Assembly: GCA_964035575.1 (NCBI GenBank)
Contig: OZ037887.1
Span: forward strand, 310,001 to 374,000
Source of the DNA: Rhynchopus sp. YZ270_cl-10
Lineage: Eukaryota > Euglenozoa > Diplonemea > Diplonemida > Diplonemidae
Direction of reading: 5' to 3'
Length of the DNA: 64,000 nucleotides
Under the pieces are notes generated by a model, which made no database searches, was not told the DNA's origin, and worked only from the letters and a program-made list of their open reading frames with translations. Of the stretch, positions 63,434 to 64,000 are shown piece after piece (position 1 is the first letter of the stretch; each line of letters opens with the position of its first letter). A program made the translations under genes and the position numbers.

Positions 63434-63860
63434 TGTCCTTAGATTATTCTTATTTTAGATTGCCTTCTGTTTTTTCTTCCAGCTTTTCATTACAGCTGTT
63501 TCCCTGCCCTGTTTTTTGTCCGCTGTTTTTTTTTGCAGTGGCTTTTGGTTTTATTTCTGGATGCCTGCGCCCGCTGAGGCTTGGTGTCGTATCATTGGTT
63601 TTTTGTTCACTCCGCCTTTTTTCTGGGCCCTCGGGGGTCCTGTGTTTTTGTTTGTAGTTGGGATGGATGCTCTCGTGGCCTACGGGTTTAAATATTCTAC
63701 GTGACGGTGTCAGGAGGTTGTTTCGGCTTCCACATTCGCCCCCCTCATCGTAGCGCCTATTTCGAGATAAAAGTATCCCCCTTCCCTCCTCTCCGTTTTC
63801 ATCATTGCTGTTCGCCCTTCGCGGGTCTTTTTAGGTACTCTCTATCTATCTCAGATCTCC
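63434..63860. other. Noncoding 3' part of the retroelement
   Basis: It contains the second GGTTGTTTCGGCTTCCACAT phrase and T-rich sequence before the terminal repeat. Confidence 0.6.
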
Positions 63861-64000
63861 CTGAAACACGCTTTAGCGGAGCAGCTTCGCTGCGTGTTGG
63901 GAGATCTTTGATAGAGACTACCGTCCTTTTGATTTGACATGGCACGCACACTGCTATTTGGCAGAATATTTATTTGATTTTCCTCAGGCTTTGTCCTGGT

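Overview
The window is nuclear DNA of a protist-like eukaryote. Five points support this: GT-AG introns inside recognisable genes (kinase, MCM5, RING protein), an MCM5 replicative helicase gene, N-terminal mitochondrial-type presequences, signal peptides with N-glycosylation sequons, and long intergenic stretches full of satellites, MITEs and homopolymer runs. The lineage cannot be fixed from the sequence. A tyrosine-recombinase retroelement with recombinase placed before reverse transcriptase resembles the VIPER arrangement of kinetoplastids, but that is only a hint.

Layout. 1-8.5 kb is a satellite block: a very large palindrome centred near 2680 with a 57-bp repeat in its arms, then about 3.4 kb of a 14-bp repeat broken by one small inverted-repeat element. 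9-20.7 kb holds three paralogous secreted glycoprotein genes, an unrecognised gene with a possible very short intron, and a receptor-like membrane protein with a degenerate class III cyclase domain. A 2.5-kb element with long terminal inverted repeats and pure 7-bp and 8-bp arrays sits between them. 21.7-24 kb has a small membrane protein gene and a RING-H2 gene. 24-31 kb is repeat-rich, with a 151-copy pentamer array and a decamer array. 31.0-33.5 kb encodes the most remarkable protein: a three-exon fusion of a haem-type globin, a PH domain and an AGC-family protein kinase. 33.5-42.5 kb has no convincing gene but holds several inverted-repeat elements, including a piggyBac-like MITE. 42.5-44.5 kb is an orphan, probably mitochondrial protein. 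44.8-47.4 kb has a duplicated segment and a hexamer array bounded by inverted repeats. 47.9-51.6 kb is a tandem duplication of a mitochondrial DEDDh exonuclease gene. A Cys-rich secreted protein, MCM5 (with a MITE in its intron) and an Ala-rich orphan follow. From 58.9 kb to the edge lies an apparently whole gag / tyrosine recombinase / RT-RNase H retroelement.

All supported protein genes lie on the plus strand, with no sign of operons. The likely unifying themes are secretion and signalling (secreted family, cyclase-like receptor, globin-kinase, RING ligase), DNA and organelle maintenance (MCM5, paired exonucleases), and very active turnover of small hairpin-rich repeats, some of which recur close to gene ends. 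The best candidate for an undescribed system is the globin-PH-AGC kinase, whose architecture suggests a gas- or redox-responsive kinase.
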